A DNA stretch of 64,000 bases, from assembly GCA_027451405.1 (NCBI GenBank), contig DAIDJM010000002.1, forward strand, positions 62,001 to 126,000, given 5' to 3'. The DNA is from Acetobacteraceae bacterium. Lineage in GTDB: Bacteria; Pseudomonadota; Alphaproteobacteria; Acetobacterales; Acetobacteraceae. Shown piece after piece: positions 10,185-18,669 of this stretch. The notes below the pieces were generated by a model. That model had not been told where the DNA came from, searched no databases, and worked only from the letters and a program-made list of their open reading frames with translations. The first letter of the stretch is position 1, and each line of letters starts with the position of its first letter. Made by a program: the position numbers and the translations under genes.

Positions 10185-10836
10185 CATCACGAAACCCCTG
10201 CGCCACCACGTACAGCTCGCGGCTCTCCTTGCGTGACGCCGCCGGCTTGGCGTGCCGCACGCGCGCGAAGCGCTGCTTCATCCGCGCCAGCATCTCGCGC
10301 TCCGAGCCGCCTTGCAGAACCTTGGCCACGAAGGCCCCGCCCGGCGCCAGCACTTCCTCCGCGAAGGCGTAGGCCAGTTCGGCAAGCGCCATGATCCGCA
10401 GATGGTCGGTGGGTGCGTGGCCGGTGGTATTCGGCGCCATGTCCGAGAGCACGAGGTCGGCCGGGCCGCCGAGCAGGGCGCGCAGCCGGTCCGGCATCGC
10501 GGGATCGTTGAAGTCGCCCTGAATCTGCACGCTCCCGGCGACGGGATCGACCGGCAGCAGGTCGAGCCCGACGACGAGGCCGGCGCCGCGCTGCATCGCG
10601 ACCTGGCTCCAGCCGCCGGGCGCCGCGCCGAGATCGATCACGCGGGCGCCGGGCCGGATCAGGCCGAACTGTTCGTCGAGTTCGATCAGCTTGAAGGCGG
10701 CGCGGGAGCGGAGGCCCTGCTTTTTGGCGGCCAGCACGTAGGGGTCGTTGATCTGCCGCGTGAGCCAGGCCTGCTGCGCCCGGGTGCGGCCGGCGGTCCG
10801 CCGCAGGGTCTGGCGCCCCTCGGGGGGGCGGGTCAC
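10180..10836 (-). CDS. rlmE: 23S rRNA (uridine(2552)-2'-O)-methyltransferase RlmE/FtsJ
   Basis: Methylates U2552 of 23S rRNA late in 50S assembly using S-adenosylmethionine. 218 residues. The SAM motif VIDLGAAPGGWSQVA is at 66-80, and the K-D-K-E catalytic tetrad is Lys49 (AAFKLIELDE), Asp132 (LSDMAPNTTGH), Lys172 (FVAKVLQGG) and Glu207. The N-terminal basic stretch is usual for alphaproteobacterial forms. It overlaps the Ppx/GppA gene by 4 bp, so the pair is translationally coupled. Its TGA forms the edge of a hairpin repeat. Confidence 0.95.
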   Translation of the reverse strand: MTRPPEGRQTLRRTAGRTRAQQAWLTRQINDPYVLAAKKQGLRSRAAFKLIELDEQFGLIRPGARVIDLGAAPGGWSQVAMQRGAGLVVGLDLLPVDPVAGSVQIQGDFNDPAMPDRLRALLGGPADLVLSDMAPNTTGHAPTDHLRIMALAELAYAFAEEVLAPGGAFVAKVLQGGSEREMLARMKQRFARVRHAKPAASRKESRELYVVAQGFRDG

Positions 10837-11795
10837 GCCCGCGCCGACCGGCCGCCGCGCATCATCCGGAGCAGCATGCCCTCGCGCAGGCCGCGATCGG
10901 CGACGGTGACCGTGGCGGCGGGCCAGAGACCGTGGATCGCCTCGAAGATCGCGCAGCCTGGGAGCACGAAATCGGCGCGCTCGGGGCCCACGCAGGGATG
11001 GTGGGCGAGCCCGTCGCGGCCCATGCCGCGCAGCATTTCGGTCGCGGCCAGCGTCTGGGCCGCCGAGAGGACCTGGCCGTCCACATCGGGGCGGCGGTAG
11101 CGCGGCAGGCCCAAGGCCACGCCGGCGAGCGTGGTCACGGTGCCGCTGGTGCCGAGCAGGCGCACGCCGCCGATATGAATCTCGTGGGCGATGCAGTGGA
11201 TGCGCTCGAAGGCGGCGAGGCGGGCGGCCACGTCCTCGACCATCTCGCGATACCCCGCGGGGGAATAGCCGTGATGGCCGAACTGCTCGGCGAGTGTCAC
11301 GACGCCGACGGGCAGGCTGTCATAACCGATCAGGGCGGGCGGGCGGCCGGGGTCGAGCCGGATCCAGGCGAGCTCGGTCGAGCCGCCACCGATATCGAAC
11401 AGCAGCGCGCGGCGCCCCAAGGCGAGCAGCGGCGCGCAGCTTTCGAGCGCCAGCTCGGCCTCCTCGCGGGTCGAGATGATGCTGAATTCGAGGCCGGTTT
11501 CCTCGCGCACGCGGGCGAGGAAGGCGGCGCCGTTCTCGGCGCGGCGGCAGGCCTCGGTGGCGATGGCGCGGACGGCGCGGACCGGGCGGCGGGCAAGGCG
11601 GGCGGCGCAGGCATGGAGGGCGGCGAGCGCGCGCTCCATGGCGCTCTCGGAGAGGCGGCCGCTCTGCTGGAGGCCTTCGCCGAGGCGGACGATGCGGGAG
11701 AAGCTGTCGAGCACGCGAAAGCCGCTGCCAGAGGGCGCGCCGACGAGCAGTCGGCAATTGTTGGTCCCCAGATCGAGCGCGGCATATTCGGCCAT
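10833..11795 (-). CDS. Ppx/GppA phosphatase family protein
   Basis: 320 residues of the ASKHA-fold exopolyphosphatase/guanosine-pentaphosphate phosphatase family. The phosphate loops are AALDLGTNNCRLLV at 5-18 and LLFDIGGGSTELAWI near 145, with TSGTVTTLAGVALGL further on. It lacks the long C-terminal HD domain of E. coli Ppx, as short alphaproteobacterial members do, so polyphosphate or pppGpp hydrolysis cannot be separated. First gene of a two-gene unit with rlmE, an arrangement common in this class. Confidence 0.9.
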   Translation of the reverse strand: MAEYAALDLGTNNCRLLVGAPSGSGFRVLDSFSRIVRLGEGLQQSGRLSESAMERALAALHACAARLARRPVRAVRAIATEACRRAENGAAFLARVREETGLEFSIISTREEAELALESCAPLLALGRRALLFDIGGGSTELAWIRLDPGRPPALIGYDSLPVGVVTLAEQFGHHGYSPAGYREMVEDVAARLAAFERIHCIAHEIHIGGVRLLGTSGTVTTLAGVALGLPRYRRPDVDGQVLSAAQTLAATEMLRGMGRDGLAHHPCVGPERADFVLPGCAIFEAIHGLWPAATVTVADRGLREGMLLRMMRGGRSARA

Positions 11796-11859
11796 GGCGG
11801 GCCTTTCGAGCGGGCTTTCAAGGGGATAGTCCCCCTCTCGGGGGCCGGGTGCAAGCGCC

Positions 11860-11888
11860 TTGCTGGCGAGCGAGCCCGCGTGCTACCT
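11860..11888 (+). promoter_or_regulatory. Possible promoter of the tRNA-Gln gene
   Basis: TTGCTG (11860-11865), a 17-bp spacer, then CTACCT (11883-11888), ending 19 bp before the mature tRNA. The -10 is weak; position is the main support. Confidence 0.35.
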
Positions 11889-11907
11889 GCCCTTCCTCCC
11901 TGGCTGC

Positions 11908-11981
11908 TGGGGGATAGTTTAACGGTAGAACCTCCGACTCTGACTCGGATAGTCCTGGTTCGAATCCAGGTCCCCCAGCCA
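11908..11981 (+). tRNA. tRNA-Gln (anticodon CTG)
   Basis: Full cloverleaf: acceptor TGGGGGA pairs with TCCCCCA, discriminator G and encoded CCA at 11979-11981. Anticodon stem TCCGA/TCGGA closes the loop CTCTGAC, anticodon CTG, reading CAG. The T arm CCTGG-TTCGAAT-CCAGG is perfect. Confidence 0.97.
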
Positions 11982-11997
11982 TAGCCGCAAGCGAAGC

Positions 11998-12020
11998 GGT
12001 TCTTTCTTGAAAAAAGAACC
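11998..12020 (+). terminator. Hairpin after tRNA-Gln
   Basis: GGTTCTTT (11998-12005) pairs with AAAGAACC (12013-12020), 16 bp after the tRNA. An AT-rich stem in a GC-rich genome, suited to ending the tRNA transcript. Confidence 0.5.
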
Positions 12021-12075
12021 AGAAAACTTCCCTCGCATGAGACGGGGCGGTTCAACCACCCCATTCCAACACGAG

Positions 12076-12111
12076 AAAGTCTTTTTGCTTCTTTTTCTCC
12101 AGAAAAAGAAG
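12076..12111. repeat. T-rich hairpin repeat, copy 1
   Basis: An 11-bp perfect stem CTTCTTTTTCT/AGAAAAAGAAG with a CC loop, preceded by AAAGTCTTTTTG. The same 36 bases recur exactly at 53980-54015. Here the arm is extended by GTC/GAC. It lies in the AT-rich gap between tRNA-Gln and the propeller-phosphoesterase gene. Confidence 0.8.
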
Positions 12112-12259
12112 ACTCTTTCTTCTATCAAAACATCCACCGTCATGCGCCGGTAACCAAACTCTCACGGTTCCGACCATGACGGCTGCGTAACCCGCTGCTA
12201 ACCGCCGGGTCCGCGTCCGTCGGTCGGGCGCGTCCAGAACACGGTTTCAGGAGTCACAC

Positions 12260-15109
12260 GTGCTGCGAGCCCATCATCTCGCTGCGGCAGCTGCTGCCGC
12301 GCTGCTGTCCAGTTCCGCCCTCGTCGCGCCGGCGCTGGCGCAGGAACAGCTCCCCGACGGCAAGACCATCACGCCGGTCGCGATCCCCTATGCGACACAG
12401 CAATTCCTCAACCCTGGCCTCGCGAACTATCCGAATTTCGTGGCCGGCCAGGCGCTGCTCGAGGCGCTGAGCCCGGACGGCACGACGCTCGCCATCATCT
12501 GCGCGGGCCAGAACTCCCTCAATGATTCGAGCGGCGCCGTCGATACCGCGAACTCGACCCAGTATATCTTCCTCTACGACGTCTCCGGCGCCCACAAGGC
12601 GCAGCCGAGACTGAAGCAGGTGATCCAGCAGCCGAACGCGTATGCGGGCCTGGTGTTTTCGCCCGACGGTTCGACGCTCTACGCGACCGGCGGCGCCGAT
12701 GATGCGGTGTACGTCTACACGCAAACGAACGGCACCTGGTCGCTGAGCGGCAAAATCGCGTTGAACCACAAGAATGTCGGGCTTGGTGGTTTCGTCGAGC
12801 CGAATGCCGGCGGGCTCGCGATTTCCGCCGACGGCCGGACACTGGTGGTGGCCAATAATTACAACGATTCGATTAGCGTGATCGACACGGCCAGCCAGAG
12901 CGTGCGCTACGAGCATGATCTGCGGCCCTGGTTCATCAACAACGAGGGCAAGAACGGCGTGCCGGGCGGCGAATATCCGTTCGCGGTCGTGCTGAAGGGC
13001 GGCATCGCCTACGTGTCCGCGGCGCGCGACCGCGAAGTGGACGTGATCGACATTTCCTCGCCGCTCAACGGCAAGCTGGTCACGCGTATTGCGGTCAACG
13101 GCAACGCGCTCGGCATGGCGCTGAGCCGTGACGGCAGCACGCTCTATGTGGCGCAGGACAATGCCGACCAGGTCGCGGTGATCGACACCGCGAGCAATAC
13201 GGTGGTGGGAAGCATCGACACGCGCGGTCCGGCGGCGCTGATCGGCACGATGCCGCAGCGCGGCGCGGCGCCGATCTCGGTGCGGCTGACGCCCAATGGC
13301 CGTTTCCTCTATGCGGTCAATGCCGGCGCCAACAGCATCGCGGTGATCGACCTCAAGGCGAATCGCGTGATCGGGCTGCTGCCGACCGCGTACGAACCGA
13401 CCGACGTCGCGTTCAGCGCCGACGGCAGCGAGCTCTACATCGTCAACGGCAAGAGCAACACCGGCCCCAATCCGGCCAACCTGACGGGCGCCACGCCCTA
13501 TCTCACGACCTACACCTATCCGGGTGGAAACGTGGCCGCCGCGGCGATGGCGCGCGCTTCCAACCAATATCAGTTCCAGCTCGAGCGGGCCTCGCTGGTG
13601 ACGGCGCCGGTGCCGACCAGCCTGACCGCGCTGACGGCGCTGGTCGCGCAGAACAACGGCTACAGATCCCGCGAGGCGGCGAGCGACGCGCAGGTGATGA
13701 ACTTCCTCCGCAATCACATCCAGCATGTGATCTATGTCGTGAAGGAGAACCGCACCTTCGACCAGGTGCTCGGCGACCTGACGAATGGTGCGATGGCCGA
13801 TCCGAACCTCGCGATCTTCGGCGCCGCGATCACGCCGAACTACCACGCGATCGCGACTCAGTTCGTGACGCTCGACGACGTCACCGACATCGGCGACGGC
13901 AGCATGGATGGCTGGTCCTGGTCGATGCAGGGCCGCATCACCGACACGCAGGGGCTGACGCAGCAAATCAACTACGCGTTCGTCAATCGCGGCCTGTCCT
14001 ATGAATCTGAAGGCAGCAACCGCAACGTTCCGGTCGGGCTCGCCTCCGCCAAGGCGCGCGATCACGCCACGGGCGGCCTCTTCACGCAGATCGGCAACAC
14101 GCTGCCCGGCGGCGCGGTCAACCTTCTTCCCGGCATCGCCAACCACACGGCGGCCGATTCGCCGGTGGGCAAGCAGCAGGGCTACATCTTCAACGTCGCG
14201 CTCGCCGCGCTGAAGACGGTGCGCAATTACGGCTGGATGGTGAGCAATATCGGTCCGATCACCGACCAGAACGGCAATCCGATCATCGATCCGCGCAAGG
14301 CCCATGCGGTGCAGGTGGCGGAGCTCAACCCCTATCTGGTCGGCATGACCGACCGGTATTTCCGGGGCTTCGACCAGGCCTATCCGGATCTCTGGCGTTA
14401 CAACGAATGGAAGCACGAGTTCGACCAGTACGTGGCCGGCGGCGATCTGCCGAACCTCTCGCTGGTGCGGTTCTCGCACGACCATATGGGCAAGTTCTCG
14501 ACCGCGCTCGCCGGCGTGAACACGCCGGAGACGATGCAGGCCGATAACGACCTCTCGGTGGCGCTGCTCATCCAGGCGGTGGCGAACAGCCCGTATGCCA
14601 AGAACACGCTCATCTTCATCATCGAGGATGACGCGCAGGACGGGCCCGACCATATCGACTCGCACCGCACCACCGCCTACGTGGTCGGTCCGTACGTCAA
14701 GAAGGGCGCTGTGGTGCACACGCACTACAGCCAGATCAACGTGCTGCGGACCATCGAGGATGTGCTTGGCACGCAACATCTCAACCTGAACACCGCCACA
14801 CAGCGTCCGATGGCAGACGTGTTCGATACGTCCGCGGCGAACGCGAACTGGAGCTTCACGGCGACCGCCTCGACGGTGCTGCAGGGCACCGGGCTGTTCC
14901 CGACCCAAACCGGTATGCGCGATCTCGGGATCCGCTACGCCGCCGGGCCTCGCGTCCGACCGGCGCATGATGCCGCGTACTGGGCCGCGCACACGGCGGG
15001 CTTCGACTTCTCCAAGGAAGACCGGGTGCCCGACGACCTTTATAACCGCGTGCTCTGGGCGGGCCTGAAGGGCACCGCTTATCCGGCCAGCGGCGCCGAC
15101 CGCGACTGA
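12260..15109 (+). CDS. Secreted bifunctional beta-propeller (YncE-like) / alkaline phosphatase-superfamily protein
   Basis: 949 residues. A signal peptide ends near ALAQEQ (residues 1-28). Residues about 60-420 hold repeated propeller blades (LALSPDG-, VVANNYNDSISVIDT-, LYVAQDNADQVAVIDT-, LYAVNAGANSIAVIDL-type repeats). From about 490 a phosphoesterase domain begins, HVIYVVKENRTFDQVLGDL, and ends with IFIIEDDAQDGPDHIDSHR, the alkaline-phosphatase metal-site pattern. This domain pair is a recognised secreted protein class; the substrate is unknown. GTG start at 12260 with GGAG 9 bp upstream. An 11-bp-spaced TAACC repeat lies in the leader. Confidence 0.88.
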   Translation: MLRAHHLAAAAAAALLSSSALVAPALAQEQLPDGKTITPVAIPYATQQFLNPGLANYPNFVAGQALLEALSPDGTTLAIICAGQNSLNDSSGAVDTANSTQYIFLYDVSGAHKAQPRLKQVIQQPNAYAGLVFSPDGSTLYATGGADDAVYVYTQTNGTWSLSGKIALNHKNVGLGGFVEPNAGGLAISADGRTLVVANNYNDSISVIDTASQSVRYEHDLRPWFINNEGKNGVPGGEYPFAVVLKGGIAYVSAARDREVDVIDISSPLNGKLVTRIAVNGNALGMALSRDGSTLYVAQDNADQVAVIDTASNTVVGSIDTRGPAALIGTMPQRGAAPISVRLTPNGRFLYAVNAGANSIAVIDLKANRVIGLLPTAYEPTDVAFSADGSELYIVNGKSNTGPNPANLTGATPYLTTYTYPGGNVAAAAMARASNQYQFQLERASLVTAPVPTSLTALTALVAQNNGYRSREAASDAQVMNFLRNHIQHVIYVVKENRTFDQVLGDLTNGAMADPNLAIFGAAITPNYHAIATQFVTLDDVTDIGDGSMDGWSWSMQGRITDTQGLTQQINYAFVNRGLSYESEGSNRNVPVGLASAKARDHATGGLFTQIGNTLPGGAVNLLPGIANHTAADSPVGKQQGYIFNVALAALKTVRNYGWMVSNIGPITDQNGNPIIDPRKAHAVQVAELNPYLVGMTDRYFRGFDQAYPDLWRYNEWKHEFDQYVAGGDLPNLSLVRFSHDHMGKFSTALAGVNTPETMQADNDLSVALLIQAVANSPYAKNTLIFIIEDDAQDGPDHIDSHRTTAYVVGPYVKKGAVVHTHYSQINVLRTIEDVLGTQHLNLNTATQRPMADVFDTSAANANWSFTATASTVLQGTGLFPTQTGMRDLGIRYAAGPRVRPAHDAAYWAAHTAGFDFSKEDRVPDDLYNRVLWAGLKGTAYPASGADRD

Positions 15110-15116
15110 CCGGCCC

Positions 15117-15152
15117 GGCCGGGGACGGTTCGCCGTCCCCGGCCGCTCTTTT
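15117..15152 (+). terminator. Strong intrinsic terminator of the propeller-phosphoesterase gene
   Basis: GGCCGGGGACGG (15117-15128), loop TTCG, CCGTCCCCGGCC (15133-15144): a perfect 12-bp stem with a stable UUCG tetraloop, followed by GCTCTTTT. It begins 7 bp after the stop. Confidence 0.92.
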
Positions 15153-15175
15153 CCGCGCGGCCCCGCCACGGCAGC

Positions 15176-17233
15176 ATGGCGCATGATCCCTGGGCCTGCT
15201 CCCTGATGTCCGGCGCTTCGCCGGCCGTGGCTCCCTTCCGGCTGCCGCGCCTCGCCCTTCCCTTCGCGGGGCCGCCGACGCTCGCCGGCAAGCTGATGTT
15301 CGGCCTGCGCCTCTGGGCCTCGGTGGTGCTGGCGCTCTGGATCGCCTTCGCGCTCGAACTCGACAATCCCTACTGGGCGGCCACCTCGGCCGCGATCGTC
15401 TGCCAGCCGGCGCTCGGCGCGTCGCTCCGCAAGAGCCGCTACCGGCTGATCGGCACGGTGGCCGGCGCGGTCGCGATCGTGGTCATGACGGCCTGTTTCC
15501 CGCAGGACCGCCTGCTCTTTCTGGCGGCCCTCGCGCTCTGGACCGGCGCCTGCGGCTTCGCCGCCACCCTCCTCCGTAACTTCGCCGCCTATGCCGCCTC
15601 GCTCGCCGGCTTCACCGCCGCGATCATCGCCGCCGACCAGCTCGGCCAGGTGGGCGGCCTCGACGGACACGCCTTCCTGCTGGCGCTGGACCGCACGGCC
15701 GAAATCGGCATCGGCATCGTGAGTGCCGGAATCGTGCTCGCCGGCACCGATCTCGGCCAGGCGCGCGCCCGGCTCGCGCAGCGCTTCGCCGAGACGGCCG
15801 CCTCGATCGCCGCCGGTGCGGCCACCACGCTGCGCGAAGCCGGACCCGAGCTTCCCGACATGCGGGCTGCCCGGCGCACGCTGATCCGTGCGGTCGCGGC
15901 GCTCGACCCGGCGATCGACGAGGCGGTGGGGGAGTCGAGCGAGATCCGCCAGCGCTCGCCGGTACTGCAGGCGGCGATGCACGGGCTGTTCGACGCGCTC
16001 GGGGCCTGGCGCGCGCTGGCCAACCATCTGCTTCATCTGCCCCCTGGTCAGGCCGCCGACGAGGCGGGGAGGGTGCTCGCCGCGTTCCCCCCGCTCCCGC
16101 CGGCCGCCGGCTGGCGCGCCGATCCGCTGGCGCTGCATGCGGCCTGCCGGGCGAGTGCTACGTCGCTGCGGGCGCTCGAGACGAGCCATCCCTCGCTCCG
16201 GATGCTCGCCGACCGCGCCGCCATTCTGCAGGACGGGCTGGCGGCGGCGCTTGCGGCCCTTGCCCTGCTGGCCGGTGCGGCGGCCCCGGCCGACCCCGTG
16301 CCGCGCGCGCCTTCCCTCGCGCCGGTCGCCGACTGGCTGCCGGCCTGGATCAATTTCGCCCGCTGCGCCGCGGTCCCGGCCGGCGTCGCCCTGCTCTGGA
16401 TCGTCACGGCCTGGCCCGGTGGCGCCGGCGCGCTCACCTGGGCCACCATCACCATGGTGCTGTTCGCGCCGCGCGCCGCCCAATCCTACGAGGCGGCGCT
16501 CGATTACATGCTCGGCACCGTGATCGGCTGCGGGTTCGCGGCGGTGTGGGCGTTCGCGTTGCTGCCGGCGCTGCCGACGCAGAATTTCGTCGTGCTCGCC
16601 GCCATGCTCGGCCTCTATCTGGTGCCGGCGGGGGCGCTGATGGCGCAGCCGCGCCACACGGGCCTGTTCGTGGCCATGACGGTCAACTTCCCGCCGCTGC
16701 TCGAGCCGGCCAACCCGATGCGGTATAACGATCTCGCTTTCTATAACGGGGCGCTCGGCATCCTCGCGGGCATTTTCCTCGCCATGGCCTCGATGCGTCT
16801 GCTTCCGCCGCTTTCGGCCGCGATCCGCACGCGCCGGCTGCTGGCGCTGTCGCTGCGCGATCTGCGCCGGGTCGCGGGCGGCACGTTCCGCGGCGACTGG
16901 CGCCATCTCTGCCATGCCAGGCTCGCCGCCTGCCCGCCGGAAGCCTCGCGGCTCGAGCACGCGCAATTGCTGGCGGCGCGCTCCGCCGGGCTCGAGATCC
17001 GCCGGCTGCGAACCCGCGCCGTCCGGCTCGGGGCGACCCGACGGCTCGAAAGCGCGCTCGCGCGGATCGAGGCGGGCGAAAGCGAGCCCGCCCGCCGGGC
17101 GCTGGCCGCGCTGGCGAGCACGCTCGCCGCCCAGCCGGGGTCCGAGGCCTTGCGCGCCCGCGCGGCCCTGCTCGCGCTCCAGGATGTGCTCAGGCAGCAC
17201 GAGACCTTCTTCGACACCCGGCTGCCGGCATGA
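15176..17233 (+). CDS. FUSC family efflux protein (fusaric acid resistance / AaeB-like)
   Basis: 685 residues with the FUSC architecture: an N-terminal membrane bundle (LWASVVLALWIAFALELDNP, YWAATSAAIVCQPALGASLRKS), a cytoplasmic middle, a second membrane bundle (LTWATITMVLFAPRA), and a helical soluble C-terminus. Members pump aromatic carboxylic acids or fusaric acid. It overlaps the DUF1656 gene by 4 bp; with the HlyD-like gene this forms the AaeB-AaeX-AaeA set. No outer-membrane channel is encoded here. ATG at 15176. Confidence 0.92.
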   Translation: MAHDPWACSLMSGASPAVAPFRLPRLALPFAGPPTLAGKLMFGLRLWASVVLALWIAFALELDNPYWAATSAAIVCQPALGASLRKSRYRLIGTVAGAVAIVVMTACFPQDRLLFLAALALWTGACGFAATLLRNFAAYAASLAGFTAAIIAADQLGQVGGLDGHAFLLALDRTAEIGIGIVSAGIVLAGTDLGQARARLAQRFAETAASIAAGAATTLREAGPELPDMRAARRTLIRAVAALDPAIDEAVGESSEIRQRSPVLQAAMHGLFDALGAWRALANHLLHLPPGQAADEAGRVLAAFPPLPPAAGWRADPLALHAACRASATSLRALETSHPSLRMLADRAAILQDGLAAALAALALLAGAAAPADPVPRAPSLAPVADWLPAWINFARCAAVPAGVALLWIVTAWPGGAGALTWATITMVLFAPRAAQSYEAALDYMLGTVIGCGFAAVWAFALLPALPTQNFVVLAAMLGLYLVPAGALMAQPRHTGLFVAMTVNFPPLLEPANPMRYNDLAFYNGALGILAGIFLAMASMRLLPPLSAAIRTRRLLALSLRDLRRVAGGTFRGDWRHLCHARLAACPPEASRLEHAQLLAARSAGLEIRRLRTRAVRLGATRRLESALARIEAGESEPARRALAALASTLAAQPGSEALRARAALLALQDVLRQHETFFDTRLPA

Positions 17234-17436
17234 AGTTCGCCGAGATCGATGTGTTCGGCGTGTATGTCGCGCCGATCGCGCCGATGATGGTGGCCGCCTG
17301 GGTCATTCTCGTGCTGCTGCGCGGCGCCGCGATCCGGGCCGGTTTCGCGTTCCCGGTCTGGCACCCGGCGCTGTTCACCGGGGCTGCCTATGTGATCATC
17401 CTCTCGGCGGAGGTGATCCTTGCCGCCGCCCGCTGA
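17230..17436 (+). CDS. DUF1656 family small membrane protein (AaeX-like)
   Basis: 68 residues with two hydrophobic helices (PMMVAAWVILVLL, FTGAAYVIILSAEVILA). DUF1656 proteins accompany FUSC and HlyD-type partners in aromatic-acid efflux operons; their exact role is unknown. Begins MKFAEIDVFGVYVAP, the usual family start. Overlaps the FUSC gene by 4 bp and the following adaptor gene by 17 bp. Confidence 0.93.
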   Translation: MKFAEIDVFGVYVAPIAPMMVAAWVILVLLRGAAIRAGFAFPVWHPALFTGAAYVIILSAEVILAAAR

Positions 17437-18361
17437 CCTGCCCGCTCCCGAGCGGCGCGCCGCGCTTGCCGAGCCCGATCCGCCGCTGGTGGTCCCGCCG
17501 CGCCGGCCCTGGCTCGGCGTGCTGGTCACGCTTGCCGCGACCGCGCTCGCGATCGGGCTCGGCTGGTGGATGTGGACCCTCTACGCGCTCGCGCCCTGGA
17601 CCCGTGACGGGACGGTCCGGGTCAACGTCGTCACCATCGCGCCCGAGATCGCCGGCGAGATCGTGGCATTGCCGGTCGCCGACAATCAGTTCGTCCATAA
17701 AGGCGATCTGCTGATGGTGATCGACCCGACCGACTACCGGATCGCGGTCCGGCTGCGCGAGGCTGCGGTCCAGCAGGCCAAGGTCACTGCCGACAACGCC
17801 ACCCGCCAGGCGCAGCGCCGCCTGGCGTTGCCCGATATCGCGGTCTCGCCCGAGCAGCAGCAGACCTTCACCAGCCAGGCCGTCTCGGCGCAGGCGCAGT
17901 ATCAGGCGGCGCTCGCCAATCTCGACCAGGCGCGGGTCAATCTCGCGCGCACCGAGATCCGCTCGCCGGTCAATGGCTGGGTGACGAACCTGCTGGCGCA
18001 GCGCGGCAATTACGCGAATGCGGGGCAGAACCAGCTGGCCGTGGTGGATGCCGATTCCTTTTGGGTGGATGCCTATTTCGAGGAGACGAGGCTCGGCCGG
18101 ATCCATCCCGGCGATCCAGCCCGGATCAAGCTGATGGGCTATGGGCGCGTGATCCCGGGCCATGTGCAGAGCATCGCGCGGGCGATCAGTGTGGCGAACG
18201 CGATCCCGAACGCGCAGGGCGTGGCGACGGTGAACCCGATCTTCACCTGGGTGCGGCTGGCGCAGCGGATACCGGTGCGGATCACGTTCGACCGGGTGCC
18301 GGCGGATGTGACGCTGGCGGCGGGGATGACGGCGACGGTGGAGGTGGAGCCGGGGTCGTGA
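17420..18361 (+). CDS. HlyD family efflux periplasmic adaptor (AaeA-like)
   Basis: 313 residues: one N-terminal membrane helix (LGVLVTLAATALAIGLGWWMW), first lipoyl half IAGEIVALPVADNQFVHKGDLL, a short coiled coil, second half ARTEIRSPVNGWVTNLLAQRGNYA, and a barrel domain ending in VEVEPGS. It bridges the FUSC pump to the outer membrane. The TTG start at 17420 is set by a near-perfect Shine-Dalgarno, GGAGGTGATC, just upstream and inside the DUF1656 gene. Confidence 0.92.
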   Translation: MPPPADLPAPERRAALAEPDPPLVVPPRRPWLGVLVTLAATALAIGLGWWMWTLYALAPWTRDGTVRVNVVTIAPEIAGEIVALPVADNQFVHKGDLLMVIDPTDYRIAVRLREAAVQQAKVTADNATRQAQRRLALPDIAVSPEQQQTFTSQAVSAQAQYQAALANLDQARVNLARTEIRSPVNGWVTNLLAQRGNYANAGQNQLAVVDADSFWVDAYFEETRLGRIHPGDPARIKLMGYGRVIPGHVQSIARAISVANAIPNAQGVATVNPIFTWVRLAQRIPVRITFDRVPADVTLAAGMTATVEVEPGS

Positions 18362-18426
18362 AGGGCAGGGGCCAGCCGCCGCTGGGGGTGCAGAGGACAA
18401 AACCCGCTGCTAAAACTCACGCGGGC

Positions 18427-18501
18427 GCCGGGTTAGCACAGCGGTAGTGCAGCGGTTTTGTAAACCGAAGGCCGGGGGTTCAAATCCCTCACCCGGCACC
18501 A
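18427..18501 (+). tRNA. tRNA-Thr (anticodon TGT)
   Basis: Acceptor GCCGGGT pairs with ACCCGGC, discriminator A, encoded CCA to 18501. D arm GCACAGCGGTAGTGC. The anticodon loop TTTGTAA sits on stem CGGT/ACCG, anticodon TGT, reading ACA. The outermost 27-43 pair is G-A rather than Watson-Crick. T loop TTCAAAT. Confidence 0.93.
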
Positions 18502-18669
18502 CGCGGAAAATTTCGCGGGCGCTGCCGATCCGGTCCCAAGATTGCGCGGCGCGGCCCAGGCCAGCGCACGGAAACTGCTATTTTTCGCACACCGCTGCAC
18601 GCGCTTGACGGCGCGCATACCTGCGCTCTTGCTCCCCTCACGCCCCGAGAGACGAGACGCGAAGGACCC

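Noticed and set aside
12254-17200. A 1648-codon open frame on the minus strand
   Set aside because: It is antisense to the propeller-phosphoesterase and FUSC genes, is Arg/His/Gly-rich without domains, and reflects GC-rich codon bias that removes stops on the opposite strand.
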